64,000 bases of DNA, from the NCBI RefSeq assembly GCF_007830635.1, contig NZ_VLLA01000019.1, positions 111,442-175,441 of the forward strand. The letters are read 5' to 3'. The position numbers and the translations under genes were made by a program. The DNA comes from Bradyrhizobium huanghuaihaiense. Its GTDB lineage: Bacteria > Pseudomonadota > Alphaproteobacteria > Rhizobiales > Xanthobacteraceae. Below are positions 16,819 to 25,083 of the stretch, piece after piece (positions within the stretch are counted from its first letter, which is position 1; every line of letters begins with the position of its first letter). The notes under the pieces are model-generated. The model saw only the letters and a program-made list of their open reading frames with translations. It was not told the origin of the DNA and searched no databases.

Positions 16819-18030
16819 ATGGCGCGCTTTGCCCGCCTTCGCTTTGCCGCGGCCTGCATCCTGTTGCCGTTGCTCGCTGCCGGCACCGCCTCTGCCCAAA
16901 CCGCCAAATACGATCCCGGCGCCGACGACAAGACCATCAAGATCGGCACCACGGCGCCGCTGAGCGGCCCGGTCTCCGCCTTCGCGCAGATCGCCAAATC
17001 GGCGGAAGCCTTATTCCGCAAGGTGAACGACGAGGGCGGCGTCAACGGACGGCGCATCCAGATGATCATCGCCGACGATGCCTATAGCCCGCCGAAGACG
17101 GTGGAGCAGACGCGGCGGCTGGTCGAGAGCGAGGACGTGCTGCTGATCTTCGGCGGCGTCGGCACGCCGACCAACAGCGCCGTGCACAAATACCTCAACG
17201 ACCGCAAGGTGCCGCAGCTGTTCCTCGGCTCGGGCGCGGCGAAGTGGGACGATCCCAAGAACTTTCCGTGGACAGTCGGATGGCAGCCGACCTATCGCGA
17301 CGAGGCGATCGCCTACGCAAAGTACATCAAGGCAAGCCACGCCAATGCCAAGGTCGGCGTGCTCTACCAGAACGACGATCTCGGCAAGGACTATCTGAAG
17401 GCGTTGGAAGAAGGGCTCGGCAGCGGCGAAGCGATTGTCGCGCGCGCCGCTTACGAGACTTCGGCACCGACCGTCGACACCCAGATCCTGCACCTGAAGA
17501 CTGCCGGCGCCGACGTCGTGCTGGTCGCGGCGACGCCAAAGTTTGCGGCGCAGGCGATCCGCAAAATCGGCGAGATCGGCTGGAAGCCGGTCACCATCAT
17601 CTCCAACGTCTCGGCCTCGATCAGCGGCGTGCTGGAGCCGGCCGGCAAAGACAATTCCACCGGCGTCATCTCCAGCCAGTACCTGAAGGACGCGACCGAT
17701 CCGGCGCTGAAGGACGATGCCGGCTACAAGGAATGGCTCGCCTTCATGGACAAGTACCTGCCCGACGCCAACAAGAGCGACTGGCTCAACGTCTACGGCT
17801 ACACCATTGCGCAGACGCTGGTGACGGTGCTGAAGGCCTCCGGCAACGACCTCACCCGAGCCAATGTGATGAAACAGGCAACCAGCCTGAAGGACGTGCG
17901 CCTGCCGATGCTGATCAACGGCACCGCGGTGAACAATTCGCCCGAGCGCTATACGCCGATGACGAGCCTTCAACTCATCCGTTTCGACGGCACGCGCTGG
18001 GTGCCGTTCGGCGAGCTCCTGAAGAACTGA
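16819..18030 (+). CDS. ABC transporter substrate-binding protein (Peripla_BP_6, LivK-like)
   Basis: 403 residues. Signal peptide MARFARLRFAAACILLPLLA..., mature start near AQTAKYDPG, then IKIGTTAPLSGPVSAFAQIA, FGGVGTPTNSAVHKYLN, PWTVGWQPTY and VGVLYQNDDLGKDYLKAL, all typical of proteins binding hydrophobic amino acids or aromatic/carboxylic acids. Start ATG 16819 has GGGAG eight bases upstream. No permease genes nearby. It opens a co-directional group with the MBL hydrolase (two bases later) and a TctC-like protein, divergent from the TetR gene, so uptake of the TetR ligand or its precursor is plausible. Confidence 0.9.
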   Translation: MARFARLRFAAACILLPLLAAGTASAQTAKYDPGADDKTIKIGTTAPLSGPVSAFAQIAKSAEALFRKVNDEGGVNGRRIQMIIADDAYSPPKTVEQTRRLVESEDVLLIFGGVGTPTNSAVHKYLNDRKVPQLFLGSGAAKWDDPKNFPWTVGWQPTYRDEAIAYAKYIKASHANAKVGVLYQNDDLGKDYLKALEEGLGSGEAIVARAAYETSAPTVDTQILHLKTAGADVVLVAATPKFAAQAIRKIGEIGWKPVTIISNVSASISGVLEPAGKDNSTGVISSQYLKDATDPALKDDAGYKEWLAFMDKYLPDANKSDWLNVYGYTIAQTLVTVLKASGNDLTRANVMKQATSLKDVRLPMLINGTAVNNSPERYTPMTSLQLIRFDGTRWVPFGELLKN

Positions 18031-18032
18031 GC

Positions 18033-18926
18033 ATGCGGCAGGTGAAGATCGGCAGCATGCGGGTCGATCTCGTCAGCGAGATCCCCGCGCTTCCTTTTGA
18101 GAAGACCTGGCTGTTCGCCAACGTCACCGACGCAGTGATCGCGGAGAACCGCAGCTGGCTCGATCACCGCTATATCGAGCCCGAGACCGGCCGCTTCATT
18201 CTCAGTCACCACTCCTATCTGGTCCGCACGCCGCGCTGGACCGCCATCGTCGACACCTGCTGCGGCAATCACAAGCATCGGCCGCGCGTGCCGGCATGGA
18301 ATAACCTAGATCGGCCTTATCTCGAAAATTTGCAGGCGCTGGGTGTTGCCCCCGAACAGGTCGACTTCGTGATGTGCACGCATCTGCATGTCGATCACGT
18401 CGGCTGGAACACGCGGCTCCTCGACGGCCGGTGGGTGCCGACCTTCCCCAACGCTCGCTATCTGATGGGGCGCGAGGAGTACCGGCATTTCGAGGCCGCG
18501 CACAATGCGGCGCCGAAGAGCCCGGTGAACCACGGCTCGTTCGAGGATTCCGTGCTGCCGGTCGTCGCCGCGGGCCTTGCCGAATTCGTCGAGACCGATC
18601 ATCGCCTGTTTGGCGATCGCAAAGCCGCCTTGCGTTTCGCGCCGGCTCCGGGCCACACCGCCGGCAACATGCAGATCCATCTCAACGGTGGCCACGATCA
18701 CGCGGTGATGTCGGGCGACGTGATCCATCATCCGATCCAGTGCGCGGCACCGTGGCTGTCGAATGCCGCCGATATCGATCCGGCCGCGGCGGTCGCAACG
18801 CGGATGGCGCTGCTGGAGGAGCTCGCGGACACGCCGAGCTATCTGCTCACCGGCCATTTTCCGGCGCCGACCGCAGGCCGCGTGATCCGGCACGGCGAGG
18901 CCTATCGATTTCGTTTCGAAGATTAA
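18033..18926 (+). CDS. MBL-fold metallo-hydrolase
   Basis: 297 residues. Metal-binding motif CTHLHVDHVGW (HxHxDH), third His in APAPGHTAGNM, Asp in VMSGDVIHHP and final His in LLTGHFPAP, so a two-metal active site is intact. Resembles lactonase/aryl-ester hydrolase-like members (N-acyl homoserine lactonase relatives) but the substrate is unknown. It starts two bases after the stop of the substrate-binding gene and ends 11 bases before the TctC-like gene, so the three are almost surely co-transcribed. Confidence 0.9.
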   Translation: MRQVKIGSMRVDLVSEIPALPFEKTWLFANVTDAVIAENRSWLDHRYIEPETGRFILSHHSYLVRTPRWTAIVDTCCGNHKHRPRVPAWNNLDRPYLENLQALGVAPEQVDFVMCTHLHVDHVGWNTRLLDGRWVPTFPNARYLMGREEYRHFEAAHNAAPKSPVNHGSFEDSVLPVVAAGLAEFVETDHRLFGDRKAALRFAPAPGHTAGNMQIHLNGGHDHAVMSGDVIHHPIQCAAPWLSNAADIDPAAAVATRMALLEELADTPSYLLTGHFPAPTAGRVIRHGEAYRFRFED

Positions 18927-18937
18927 GGAATGCCATC

Positions 18938-19906
18938 ATGATGCTGCGCACTGTCACGCTTTCGTTTCTCGCATTGCTATTGGCCGCACTGCCGGCGCGA
19001 GCGGAAGACCCCGCCGCCTACCCCACGCACAAGATCAAGATGCTGCTGCCCTATGCGGCCGGCGGCGGGGGCGACGTGGTCGGCCGGCTGCTCGCCGACA
19101 GGATGGGCAAGACGCTCGGACAGAGCATCTATATCGAGAACCACACGGGAGCAGCTGGCACGCTCGGCACACAGATGGTCGCGACCTCGCCGAACGACGG
19201 CTACACCATCACCGTCGGCGGCATGACCACGCATGTGCTGGCGCCGGCGATCTATCCAAAACTGCCCTACGATTCGATCAAGGATTTTACGACGATCGGG
19301 CGCGTCGGCGTCTCCTCGATCATCCTGGTGGCGACCAAGGATTTTGCCGCCAACGACATCAAGGGCCTGATTGCACTGGCGAAGAAGGGCGAGCCGATCC
19401 AGTACGGCAGCTGGGGCATCGGCTCGACCGGACAGTTCTGTGCGGAGATCCTGATGCAGCAGACCGGCATCAAGATGGAGCACGTGCCGTTCAACGGCAT
19501 CGCCAAGCTTGCCGGCGACCTGCTCGGCGGCCACATCTCGCTGGCGACGCTGGACGTTGCGACCGCAACGCCGCTGGTAAAGGACGGCTCGATCAAGGCG
19601 CTGGCCGCCTGCGGCGAGCGCTCGCCGAGCCTGCCTGACGTCGCCAGCTACAAGGAGCAGGGCGTGCCGTTCGACCGCAGCCTGTCCTGGGCGATGTACG
19701 CGCCGGCGGGTCTCGCCGGCCCCATCGCGAAGAAGCTGTCGGCGGCGCTGCAGGACGCGCTCGGCGATGCCGAGGTCAAGGAGAAGCTGCTGAAGCTCGG
19801 CATCACGCCGCAATTCGTCCCGGGCGAGGAGCAGCGCGACATCAACGCCCGCGACATCGCGGCCTGGAAACAGGTTGCCAAGGACGCAGGGATCGAGGTC
19901 AAGTGA
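18938..19906 (+). CDS. Tripartite tricarboxylate transporter substrate-binding protein (TctC/Bug family)
   Basis: 322 residues. Signal peptide ending LPARAEDP; family landmarks IKMLLPYAAGGGGDVVGRLL, VENHTG-like IENHTGAAGTLGTQ, LPYDSIKDFTTIGRVG and the C-terminal RDINARDIAAWKQVAKDAGI. Bug proteins bind carboxylates for TctAB-type secondary transporters, though many are orphans, as here: no TctA/TctB genes are present. Start is ATG 18938 with AAGGA eight bases before; a second in-frame ATG follows immediately. Having two different binding-protein families in one operon suggests the pathway takes up more than one related acid. Confidence 0.9.
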   Translation: MMLRTVTLSFLALLLAALPARAEDPAAYPTHKIKMLLPYAAGGGGDVVGRLLADRMGKTLGQSIYIENHTGAAGTLGTQMVATSPNDGYTITVGGMTTHVLAPAIYPKLPYDSIKDFTTIGRVGVSSIILVATKDFAANDIKGLIALAKKGEPIQYGSWGIGSTGQFCAEILMQQTGIKMEHVPFNGIAKLAGDLLGGHISLATLDVATATPLVKDGSIKALAACGERSPSLPDVASYKEQGVPFDRSLSWAMYAPAGLAGPIAKKLSAALQDALGDAEVKEKLLKLGITPQFVPGEEQRDINARDIAAWKQVAKDAGIEVK

Positions 19907-19937
19907 GCAGGAACGTGGCGGGAAGCTTGCACGCGGC

Positions 19938-19979
19938 CATCCTTCGAGACGCCCGCCTGCGGCGGGCCCTCAGGATGAG
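19938..19979. repeat. Palindromic intergenic repeat
   Basis: Arms CATCCTTCGAGACGCCCGC and GGGCCCTCAGGATGAG with a tight inner hairpin GCCCGC-CTGCG-GCGGGC (19951-19967). Same family as the element at 14326. May act as terminator after the TctC-like gene. Confidence 0.65.
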
Positions 19980-20016
19980 GTCCAGCAGTGAATAGATTGA
20001 GAAGAGGAGCGCGGGC

Positions 20017-20556
20017 ATGAGCCGCATCTTCGGCGCGGTACGCCAGAATGGTTACGTGGTGCGGGACATCCACGCCGCGATGAAGCACTGGATCGAGGTG
20101 ATGGGCGTCGGCCCCTGGTATTACATGGACCGGGTGAAGACCGACTGGTTCCGCCATCGCGGCCAGGACTCGGCGGTCGAGATGAGCATTGCGCTGGCCA
20201 ATTCCGGCGATCTGCAGATCGAGCTGATCCAGCAGCGCAACGACGCCCCCTCGCTGTACAAGGAGTTTCTGGACGCCGGCCACGAAGGGCTCCAGCACAT
20301 GTCGTACTGGAGCCACGACTATCAGGCGCTCTACGACAAGGCGATCGGGCTCGGCTACAGGATCGGCCATGAGGGCCAGATCGGCGGCGACAAGGGACGC
20401 TTTGCCTATTTCGACACGCAGGCGCATCCGGGAACGGTGATCGAGATATCGGACATCAGCGGCACCAAGGGGCCATTCTTCGAGAAGGTCCGGCAGGCGG
20501 CCTTGAGCTGGGACGGCACGCGTCCGATCCGCGAGGTCGGCGGCGGGAGATCGTAG
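20017..20556 (+). CDS. VOC (glyoxalase/dioxygenase fold) family protein
   Basis: 179 residues with one VOC module pair: NGYVVRDIHAAMKHWIEVMG (family start), GPWYYMD, then second half HMSYWSHDYQALYDKAIGLG and YFDTQAHPGTVIEISDISG with a metal-ligand Glu. Closest in flavour to methylmalonyl-CoA epimerase/glyoxalase_4-like proteins of catabolic clusters; substrate unknown. Start ATG 20017 has AGGAG upstream. It follows the TctC-like gene after a palindromic repeat, so it may be a separate unit, but probably belongs to the same catabolic locus. Confidence 0.85.
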   Translation: MSRIFGAVRQNGYVVRDIHAAMKHWIEVMGVGPWYYMDRVKTDWFRHRGQDSAVEMSIALANSGDLQIELIQQRNDAPSLYKEFLDAGHEGLQHMSYWSHDYQALYDKAIGLGYRIGHEGQIGGDKGRFAYFDTQAHPGTVIEISDISGTKGPFFEKVRQAALSWDGTRPIREVGGGRS

Positions 20557-20695
20557 AACCGATCGCCGGCCGGCGATGTTGCTCCGAGCGCGCAAGACGC
20601 GGCAGGAACCGGCGCGATTTACGTCGTTGCTGGCACGACAGAGAAGAAAACCATGCTAACTTGAGCCTCGTGTCCGAACCTTCAGCGAGGCAAGC

Positions 20696-21508
20696 ATGTC
20701 CGACACTGACAAGGTTTTCGCCGGCTCGATTCCGAAAATCTATGACGAGTATCTCGTCCCGCTGATCTTCTCCGTGTATGCGGAGGACATCGCACGGCGA
20801 GTCGCCGCACGCTCTCCCTCCGTGCTGCTCGAGATCGCCGCGGGCACCGGCGCCGTGACGCGCGCGGTCGCGGCGGCGCTGCCGCGCGGCATCCGTTATG
20901 TCGCGACCGACCTGAACGAACCGATGCTCGCGGTCGCCGCGCAGCGCCAGACGGATGACGATCGCATCACCTGGCGCCAGGCGGACGGAATGGCCCTGCC
21001 CTTCGGCGATGCCGAGTTCGATGTGGTCTGCTGCCAGTTCGGCGCGATGTTCTTTCCGGACCGCGTCAAGGCCTACGGAGAGGTGAAGCGGGTCCTGAAG
21101 CCGGGCGGCACGTTCGTGTTCAACGTCTGGGATCGCATCGAGGACAATGTGCTCGCGCACGAAGCGACGGTCGCGCTCGCAAAGCTGTTTCCCGACGATC
21201 CGCCCCGTTTCATGATCCGGACGCCGCACGGCTATCACGACAAGGCCGTCATCAGGACCGATCTCGAACGTGCGGGTTTCCGCGACATCTCGATCGAGAC
21301 GCGATCCGAGATCAGCCGCGCACCGTCGGCCGAATACGTCGCGATCGCGCTTTGCCAGGGCACGCCGCTGCGCAGCGAGATCGAAGCCAGGGACGCCGGC
21401 AAGCTTCAGGCTGCAACCGATATCGTTGCCGAGGCGCTCCGGGCGCGCCATGGCTCCGGAGCGATCGACGGCAAGATCCAGGCGATCGTGATCGAGGCGC
21501 GTCCGTAG
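20696..21508 (+). CDS. Class I SAM-dependent methyltransferase (UbiE-like)
   Basis: 270 residues. SAM motif I is VLLEIAAGTGAVTRAVA, acidic motif II VATDLNEPML, motif III ADGMALPFGDAEFDVVCCQF, then VLKPGGTFVFNVWD. This is the methyltransferase_11 type that acts on small molecules or lipids; substrate not deducible. Start ATG 20696 with GAGG upstream. Convergent with the L,D-transpeptidase gene 37 bases beyond. Confidence 0.88.
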   Translation: MSDTDKVFAGSIPKIYDEYLVPLIFSVYAEDIARRVAARSPSVLLEIAAGTGAVTRAVAAALPRGIRYVATDLNEPMLAVAAQRQTDDDRITWRQADGMALPFGDAEFDVVCCQFGAMFFPDRVKAYGEVKRVLKPGGTFVFNVWDRIEDNVLAHEATVALAKLFPDDPPRFMIRTPHGYHDKAVIRTDLERAGFRDISIETRSEISRAPSAEYVAIALCQGTPLRSEIEARDAGKLQAATDIVAEALRARHGSGAIDGKIQAIVIEARP

Positions 21509-21545
21509 TTGCGGGCTTCGGTCTGGCAGTCCGAGGCCGCGCGCC

Positions 21546-23108
21546 TTACCACCAGTTCCGCTGCATCGGCTGCGTCGATTGATAGTACTGGTACCCGCCG
21601 CGCTGCCGGCGTGGATTGACCGGTTGCGCGTACGGATCGCGCTGCTGGAAGAAGTAGCCGAAGCCGTTGCCGCCATTGTCCCAGCCGTCATCGCTGGCAA
21701 TGTCCATCGACGGCGCGGTCGGCTTGCGCGTGATGAAGCCGCCCTGGGGATGGTTGCTCAGCACCGCGACGAACTCGGTGCGGTAGTTGGTCTCGCTGCT
21801 CAGCGGCTCGTCCGAGATGATGATCGAGGAGCGCGGCAACGCGGTCGGTCCGACGCGATCCCACACCTCCTGCGGGATGGTGATGCGATCGAGCGCGTTC
21901 TTGGCGTCGTCGCCGCTTTCGATCGTGACCACGCTCCAGCGCAGGCCCGTGTCGGTCTTCGCCATCGCCGTGAAGATGTGCGTGCCGAGCGGCTGGTCGG
22001 GATTGCGGATTGTGACGGGGACCTCGATGCTGGTGTCGAACACCTCGCCGCCGCCGTCCGGCGCCGGCTTGTGCGTGTTCCGCCGCACATAGAGCTTCTG
22101 CGTCGCGCGGCTGATATAGACCGAGACCGGCTCAAGCGCGAGTTTTGCGTCGGTCGCGGCCTTCACCGCGTCGGCCTTTTTGGTGGCTGCAATCTTCGCG
22201 GCCTCTTTCGTGGCGGCGACGGCGTCACGCTTCGGCTGCGCGGCGGCCTTGGCGGTGTCGAGCTGCGTCGTGGCATCGGCGGCCTTGGCCGCGGCTTTCT
22301 GCTTCAGCTCCTCGGCCTTGGCGCGGGCCTGATCGGTCTTTGCATTTGCAAGCGTTTTGTCAGCGAAGGCGAGCTCGGCATCGGCGCGGGCCTTCTGCTG
22401 CTCCAGCTTGCGCAGCGATGCCGGGAGCGAGGCCGCCTCTTTCGCGGCCGCGGCCGCAGCCTTCTTGGTCTCGTCGGCGGCCCGTGTGGCTTCCTCGGCT
22501 TCGAACGAGAGCTTGTCGGCCCGGCTCGGCACCGCGGCAATAGCCTCCCGCTTCGGCACGAACAGCGACGGGTGCGAGAAATCGACCGGCGCTGCGTCGT
22601 TCGGCGAGATGATCACGCGCATGCCGATGTTGGTCTTGTCGAACAGGTTCTCGGCAAAGCCGAACGGCATGCGCACGCAGCCGTGCGAGGCGGCATAGCC
22701 GGGCAGCGGCCCGCCATGCAGCGCGATACCGTTCCAGGTGATGCGCTGCATGTTCGGCATCCAGGCATCGTCATACATGGTCGAGCGGTGGTCCTTGTCC
22801 TTCTCGACGATGGCGAAGATGCCGGCCGGCGTCTCGCGCCCGGTGGTGCCGGTCGAGACCGGCGCACGCAGGATCCAGCCGTCGGCGTCGTAGAAGGTGA
22901 CCTGCTGGCTCTTGATCGACACGATCGCCATGATCGGCTCGCCCGCTTCGCGCTGCGCCACCGCCTCTGCCGCCTGGCGCGCCTGCTTGGCTGCGGTCGC
23001 CGGGCCGAGGGTCGCGAACGCGACCATCGCCGCCAGCGTCACAATTCCGGGAGGCCCCCAACGCCGCATCGCCACGGTGGATTGCGCCGTTGTCATCAGG
23101 TTTTTCAT
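21546..23108 (-). CDS. L,D-transpeptidase (YkuD) with Ala/Lys coiled coil and second degenerate YkuD-like half
   Basis: 520 residues, N-terminal membrane/signal segment (GIVTLAAMVAFATLG). Catalytic YkuD domain about 58-172 with H131 in IALHGGPLPGYA and the active Cys144 in SHGCVRM; such enzymes form 3-3 crosslinks in peptidoglycan or attach outer membrane proteins. Residues about 195-325 are very rich in Ala, Lys and Glu and should be a long coiled coil. Residues about 328-470 (VYISRATQKLYVRR, PVTIRNPDQPLGTHIFTAM) resemble a YkuD core but lack the SHGC motif. The C-terminus is Gln/Tyr/Asn-rich. Periplasmic cell-wall enzyme; the second half may be a structural or substrate-docking copy. Confidence 0.87.
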   Translation of the reverse strand: MKNLMTTAQSTVAMRRWGPPGIVTLAAMVAFATLGPATAAKQARQAAEAVAQREAGEPIMAIVSIKSQQVTFYDADGWILRAPVSTGTTGRETPAGIFAIVEKDKDHRSTMYDDAWMPNMQRITWNGIALHGGPLPGYAASHGCVRMPFGFAENLFDKTNIGMRVIISPNDAAPVDFSHPSLFVPKREAIAAVPSRADKLSFEAEEATRAADETKKAAAAAAKEAASLPASLRKLEQQKARADAELAFADKTLANAKTDQARAKAEELKQKAAAKAADATTQLDTAKAAAQPKRDAVAATKEAAKIAATKKADAVKAATDAKLALEPVSVYISRATQKLYVRRNTHKPAPDGGGEVFDTSIEVPVTIRNPDQPLGTHIFTAMAKTDTGLRWSVVTIESGDDAKNALDRITIPQEVWDRVGPTALPRSSIIISDEPLSSETNYRTEFVAVLSNHPQGGFITRKPTAPSMDIASDDGWDNGGNGFGYFFQQRDPYAQPVNPRRQRGGYQYYQSTQPMQRNWW

Positions 23109-23384
23109 GCCATCCTCGGTCGAAATGCCAATCCGCGCGTGCCGTCAAATGTCAGTTTGCGATCTCTAAATTAAGAAATCACAGCCGCCATACGTTCCGT
23201 CTGTGGCGAGATTCGGCACGATCCGGCGGCAAATCTCTCATATACGAGGGCCCGAACGGGCGGAAGGGCGCTTCGGCCGAGGCTGGTCCGGAGCTGGCGG
23301 TCCACCGCTGCGGCAGAATGTCCGGGGTCGGGCGGTGGTTGGCCTGGCCTGACGGGCGGCGGGACCACGCCAGACAGGGGCACG

Positions 23385-24821
23385 CTAGACGCCCAGCGCC
23401 TTCCGGTTGAAGGTCCGCAGGACACGAAGCGACAGCGTGCGCACATTCGCGACGTTGAGCACCCAGGCCACTGCCGCGTAAGCGAGCCCGCCGGCAAGGC
23501 TCACCATGGTCAGCGCCACGAAGCCGGTGCCGCTGGCCTGCGTGCGCGCGAGGAGGATCGCAGCCGCCATCGCCGCTGCGGAGACGGCCACGCCGGCAAG
23601 GCGGCTCGCGTCGAACGGCACGGGATGGGCGCGGTGCATCAGGACGACCGCAACGACGAAGCCGATCACCTCGGTCGCGAGCGTCGCCAGCGCGGCGCCA
23701 TAGATCCCGTAGCCCGCCACCAGCGCGAACATCAGCGCCACGCTCATCACCAGCGTGAGGAAGGACTGCGCCGCCAGCATGAAGGGACGCTCGGCGAGCT
23801 GAAAGCTGATTTGGACATAGAACTGGTTGGCGATGCCGAACAAGCGCGCGAGCACCAGGGTCGGCAGCAGTGCCGACACGCCGGCGCGGAAATCGACGCC
23901 CACGAGCGTGCCCGCAACCTCGTCGGTTGCGAGCGCCAGCCAGATCGCGACTGGCGCGACGACGACGAGCAGCAGCTCGAGGCTCTCGGTCAACCGCGCG
24001 CGCGTCGTCTCCTTGTTGTTCTCCGACAGCGACCGGAACACCAGAGGCACGGTCGCCGCGGCGACGCTGGACGCGATCATCACCATGAACTGGCGCGGCA
24101 GGTCGGCGGCGACGCCGAAGATGCCGGCGGCGTCCTTGCCGAGGAGATAGGCGACGATGAGACGGTCGCAGCTCGAGTACAGCGCGACCGAAAGCCCGGC
24201 CAGCGTCAGCGGAAGGCCATAGCGCGCGAGCTGCATGAACTGGCTGTGCTGGAAACGCGAGATCCTGCTGCGGTCACCGACGAGATTGAGGATGATGCCG
24301 GTGAGTGATCCCAGGCCAAACGCCGCCAGCAGGCCGAGGCCGCCCCAGCCGAGCCAGATGCCGGCGAGCCCGAAGCCGACGCTCGCCACGCTGCGCACGA
24401 TCGAGATCGCGGCGAAACGATACGGACGCAGCTTGGCGCGCTCGAATTCCTGTCCGACATCGACCGCATTGGCCATGATCGCAACGAACATGCTGGCAAG
24501 CAGCAGCTCGACACTGACATCGCTGCGGAACAGGAACACGAGCGGCGTGGTGGCGCAGAGCACCGCAACCGTGAGCCCGAAGGCGACCATCGCCGTGCCG
24601 CGAAAATCCACCTCCGCCGACATCGCCTGATAGCGCGACACCGACAGCTTGATCCAGGCAAAGAAGATAGCGCCGAGAATGCCGGCAAGGCTGATGCCGA
24701 CGACATAGACGCCGTATTCCGCCGGGCTCAGCAGCCGCGTGTACGCCGTGACCGCGAAGAAGCCCACCGCCGCCGGCAGGATGTAGGCCACGAGGTAAAT
24801 CGAGAAATGGCGATTCAGCAT
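23385..24821 (-). CDS. Polysaccharide/oligosaccharide flippase (MOP superfamily, Wzx-like)
   Basis: 478 residues with about 12-14 hydrophobic helices starting YLVAYILPAAVGFFAVTAYT. LLSPAEYGVYVVGISLAG is the characteristic motif of the polysaccharide biosynthesis/flippase family, and the middle has GKDAAGIFGVAADLPRQFM. Flippases of this type move lipid-linked sugar units across the inner membrane. It is divergent from a glycosyltransferase gene, and a GH10 glycosidase and a DUF6492 gene follow; together they look like an exopolysaccharide or surface-glycan locus. A TTAA-N7-TTAA motif lies 31 bases upstream of the start. Confidence 0.88.
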   Translation of the reverse strand: MLNRHFSIYLVAYILPAAVGFFAVTAYTRLLSPAEYGVYVVGISLAGILGAIFFAWIKLSVSRYQAMSAEVDFRGTAMVAFGLTVAVLCATTPLVFLFRSDVSVELLLASMFVAIMANAVDVGQEFERAKLRPYRFAAISIVRSVASVGFGLAGIWLGWGGLGLLAAFGLGSLTGIILNLVGDRSRISRFQHSQFMQLARYGLPLTLAGLSVALYSSCDRLIVAYLLGKDAAGIFGVAADLPRQFMVMIASSVAAATVPLVFRSLSENNKETTRARLTESLELLLVVVAPVAIWLALATDEVAGTLVGVDFRAGVSALLPTLVLARLFGIANQFYVQISFQLAERPFMLAAQSFLTLVMSVALMFALVAGYGIYGAALATLATEVIGFVVAVVLMHRAHPVPFDASRLAGVAVSAAAMAAAILLARTQASGTGFVALTMVSLAGGLAYAAVAWVLNVANVRTLSLRVLRTFNRKALGV

Positions 24822-24851
24822 GCGAGCACGGGACCGGAGGCGCCTTGAGGA

Positions 24852-24866
24852 TTAACGAAGCGTTAA
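24852..24866. promoter_or_regulatory. Candidate CtrA-type box (TTAA-N7-TTAA)
   Basis: TTAACGAAGCGTTAA: TTAA, seven bases, TTAA, also a palindrome (TTAACG-AAG-CGTTAA). The spacing matches the alphaproteobacterial CtrA consensus. It lies 31-45 bases upstream of the flippase start, on its promoter side, and about 220 bases from the divergent glycosyltransferase. Inference from motif only. Confidence 0.4.
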
Positions 24867-25083
24867 AACAGTTGGCCTTTGCTGCGGCCATCGCACTGCG
24901 CCGCCAGCACCGACCAAGATAGTCGCATCAGCCTGCAAATCGGATCGCGAATGAAACGTCTCAGCGGTTATCGCGCGTTAGCGTTAAATTTGCCCTGTCC
25001 TTGTAGGAACCGGCGGGATCACAGAAAAGAAGCAATAATATCAAAAGGTCGCCCGACCCATCCGATGCGTGGACGTGACTGAC

